Positions 62,167 to 64,000 of a stretch of DNA of 64,000 nucleotides are shown piece after piece. This DNA comes from Curtobacterium sp. MCLR17_036 (lineage in GTDB: Bacteria; Actinomycetota; Actinomycetes; Actinomycetales; Microbacteriaceae), in the NCBI RefSeq assembly GCF_003234445.2, contig NZ_CP126269.1:1178001-1242000 (forward strand), written 5' to 3'. The translations under genes were made by a program, and so were the position numbers. The notes beneath the pieces are model-generated. The model made no database searches. It was not told the DNA's origin and saw only the letters and a program-made list of their open reading frames with translations. The stretch's first letter is position 1. Each line of letters opens with the position of its first letter.

Positions 62167-63651
62167 CTACTCGACCTCGGGCAGGCGGACGGTGACCTCG
62201 AGCCCCCCGGAACGGACGTTCCGCAGGGCGGCGGTCCCACCGGCACGTTCGGCCACGGCGCGCACGATCGCGAGGCCCAGTCCGGAGCCGCCCGGCATCG
62301 GGATCGCGCCGGTGGTCGGGTCCGGGTTCGCCCGCGAGGTCCGCGCCTCGTCCGGACGCGTGAACCGGTCGAAGGCCACCGGGATGAACGACTCCGGCAC
62401 CCCCGGCCCGTCGTCCGTGATCTGCAGGACGCCTTCGCCGTCGGTACTGCGCCAGGACACGAAGACGCCACCGCCGCGGGGGAGTGCGGCGACGGCGTTG
62501 CCGGCCACGTTCGTCACGAGCTGCGCCATGCCGCCGGTGTCGATGCGGTAGCGCGGTTCGGTGTCGCCGCCGGTCGCCGGTGCCTCGAGGTCGAAGTCGA
62601 CCGTGACGTCCTTCGCCGAGGCGATGAGGCGGACCCGGTCCACGGCGGCCATCACCTCGTCGCCGAGGTCCGACCAGCCGGTCTCCGGCTGCCGGTCGCC
62701 GTCCTGCTCCCGCCGCTCGGACTCCTCGATCCGCGACAGGGCGAGCAGGTCGTTCGCCAGGCGGGACAGCCGGGCGACGCTGTGCTTGGCGCGCTCGATG
62801 TGCGCGGCCAGGGCGGCGGCGTCGTCACCGTCGAGCGACGCCAGGTCGAGCTGCGTGGTGAGGATGGCGAGCGGGGTGCGGAGCTCGTGGCTCGCGTCCG
62901 AGACCATCTGCCGCTCCCGCTCGGTGGCCTGGCGGGTCCGGGCCAGGAACGCGTTGAGCGTCGTGGCGAGCGAGGCGAGCTCGTCCTGGGCCGGTCCGAC
63001 GGGCAGCTCGGCGCGCTCCGGGGCGACGGAGAGCCGCTCGGCCTCGCGGCGCATCCGGTTCACCGGGCGCAGTGCAGCGGTGGCCAGGACCCACGACGCG
63101 ATGCCGAAGGCGACGAGGATCGCGACCCCGGTGAGCGAGAGCGTCGAGGTCAGGTCGTCGACGACGATCGCCTCGGCCTGCGAGTTGCGTGCGGCGACGA
63201 CCGTCCAGCGGCCGACCTCGTTGACGGGGTGCTCGACGACGACCCGGTACTCCGAGCCGGAGACCCGGATGATCGACGTGCCGGCTGCGGTCGAGGTGAG
63301 GCTGCCGAGGGCGCGCTCGACCCGGTTCGGCATCGTCGACAGCACGATGTCGCCCTCGGGGGAGACCACGGCGACGAGCTGCAGGTTGCCCGGCGGCGAC
63401 AGGTCGGGGTCGCTGTCGACCTCGAGCGTCGCGACGTAGGGGTCGGCGTCCGCGTCGAGCAGGGTGCGGGTGGCGCTCGCGACGACGCTCACCACCTGGA
63501 AGCGCATCACCAGGACGAGCAGGACGATGACGACCGCGGCGATCGCCGTCGAGCCGATCGTGATCCGCGCGCGCAGGGACAGCAGGCGGAGCGGCCGGAC
63601 CGGGCCGCGGCGCCGAGGCTCCGGCGCCGACGTGGCAGAGGGCCCGCTCAC
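62167..63651 (-). CDS. Two-component sensor histidine kinase
   Basis: This 494-aa membrane kinase has two membrane helices (about 33-50 and 173-192) flanking an extracytoplasmic sensor of about 120 residues. A HAMP-like linker follows, then the H-box SDASHELRTPLA with phospho-acceptor H255. The catalytic domain has N box NVAGNAVAALPRGGG, G1 ITDDGPGVPES and G2 GGSGLGLAIV. It starts at GTG 63651, overlapping the stop of the response-regulator gene, so the pair is co-translated. The signal is unknown. The gene converges on dnaE2 with almost no spacer. Confidence 0.94.
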   Translation of the reverse strand: MSGPSATSAPEPRRRGPVRPLRLLSLRARITIGSTAIAAVVIVLLVLVMRFQVVSVVASATRTLLDADADPYVATLEVDSDPDLSPPGNLQLVAVVSPEGDIVLSTMPNRVERALGSLTSTAAGTSIIRVSGSEYRVVVEHPVNEVGRWTVVAARNSQAEAIVVDDLTSTLSLTGVAILVAFGIASWVLATAALRPVNRMRREAERLSVAPERAELPVGPAQDELASLATTLNAFLARTRQATERERQMVSDASHELRTPLAILTTQLDLASLDGDDAAALAAHIERAKHSVARLSRLANDLLALSRIEESERREQDGDRQPETGWSDLGDEVMAAVDRVRLIASAKDVTVDFDLEAPATGGDTEPRYRIDTGGMAQLVTNVAGNAVAALPRGGGVFVSWRSTDGEGVLQITDDGPGVPESFIPVAFDRFTRPDEARTSRANPDPTTGAIPMPGGSGLGLAIVRAVAERAGGTAALRNVRSGGLEVTVRLPEVE

Positions 63652-64000
63652 GCCCCGATGAGGTCGAGCCGGTAGCCGCGGCCGCGGACCGTCGCGATGG
63701 CGACCGTCGCCTCGTGCGCGGTGAGCTTCTTGCGCAGGTACGAGATGTACTGCTCGACGACGTTCGGGTCCACGTGCTGCGACCCGTCCCAGACCTCTTC
63801 GAGGATCTTCGGCCGGTCGACGACCGTGCCGGCGGAGCGGGCGAGCAGTCGGAGCAGCGAGAACTCGGTGGGGCTCACGGCGACGCGCTGGCCCTTGATG
63901 GCGATGCGGCGGGCCTCGGAGTCGATGGAGACGTCACCGACCTCGATCGTGCGGGGCGCACCGGCCGACTCGCGCCGACCGAGCGCGCGGAGGCGGGCCG
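63648..64000 (-). CDS. OmpR/PhoB-type response regulator, C-terminal part (cut by window edge)
   Basis: The minus-strand frame is open to the window end and encodes the last 117 or so residues of a response regulator. It has a beta platform (TIEVGDVSIDSEARRIAIKG) and winged-helix DNA-binding domain: VSPTEFSLLRLLARSAGTVV, ILEEVWDGSQHVDPNVVEQYISYLRKKL, then TVRGRGYRLD. The receiver domain lies outside. It is the partner of the adjacent kinase (GTGA overlap). Confidence 0.93.
   Translation of the reverse strand, partial: ARLRALGRRESAGAPRTIEVGDVSIDSEARRIAIKGQRVAVSPTEFSLLRLLARSAGTVVDRPKILEEVWDGSQHVDPNVVEQYISYLRKKLTAHEATVAIATVRGRGYRLDLIGA

Overview
The window is chromosomal DNA of a high-G+C actinobacterium, most likely from the family Microbacteriaceae and Curtobacterium-like. 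That placement rests on composition (about 70% G+C), on gene orders typical of the group (tig-clpP1-clpP2-clpX; ileS-folC-DUF4233-ndk; rplU-rpmA-obg-proB-proA-nadD-rsfS-tRNA), on many leaderless or GTG/TTG starts, and on actinobacterial control elements (ileS T-box, paired LexA boxes TCGAAC-N4-GTTCGA). I could not run a search, so the genus is an inference. Most of the window is ordinary housekeeping sequence with accessory islands between.

Region by region. 1-7806: a carbohydrate island read left to right, with an ABC sugar importer (solute-binding protein cut by the window edge, two permeases), a cytosolic clan-A glycosidase, a GH38 alpha-mannosidase and a secreted Endo H-type endo-beta-N-acetylglucosaminidase. 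Together these look like a high-mannose N-glycan harvesting system. 7807-8524: gene-free, repeat-rich DNA. 8525-15305: DUF1905 protein, tRNA-Gly, small membrane protein, tRNA-Pro, trigger factor and the Clp protease genes, interrupted by a minus-strand ycnI-copC-type copper pair under a palindromic operator. 15335-21451 (minus): M3 oligopeptidase, a TetR regulator, a small conserved protein and valS. 21581-24734: a secreted clan-A glycosidase behind an unusual cluster of GAATGC half-sites, then an MHS/ProP-type transporter.

24772-30410: a complete Dpp/Opp/nickel-type ABC importer (minus) divergent from a TetR gene, with only 32 bp between them. 30502-37360: CDF metal exporter, ileS T-box, ileS, folC, DUF4233 gene and ndk. 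37378-38946: a DsbA-like thioredoxin-fold protein convergent with a VKOR-type quinone reductase, which would make an oxidative protein-folding pair. 39296-43149: an RNase E/G family enzyme without a visible Zn-link and a proline-rich membrane protein. 43393-50954: DUF4031 gene, ribosomal proteins L21 and L27, obg, proB, proA, a small membrane protein, nadD, a disordered membrane protein and rsfS.

51062-56049: tRNA-Ala, aldose epimerase, stand-alone PabB-like chorismate enzyme and a secreted Ig-repeat protein. 56210-62160: an SOS-controlled imuA-imuB-dnaE2 mutasome operon with two perfect LexA boxes. 62167-64000 (minus): a sensor kinase and the C-terminal part of its OmpR-type partner, cut by the window edge.
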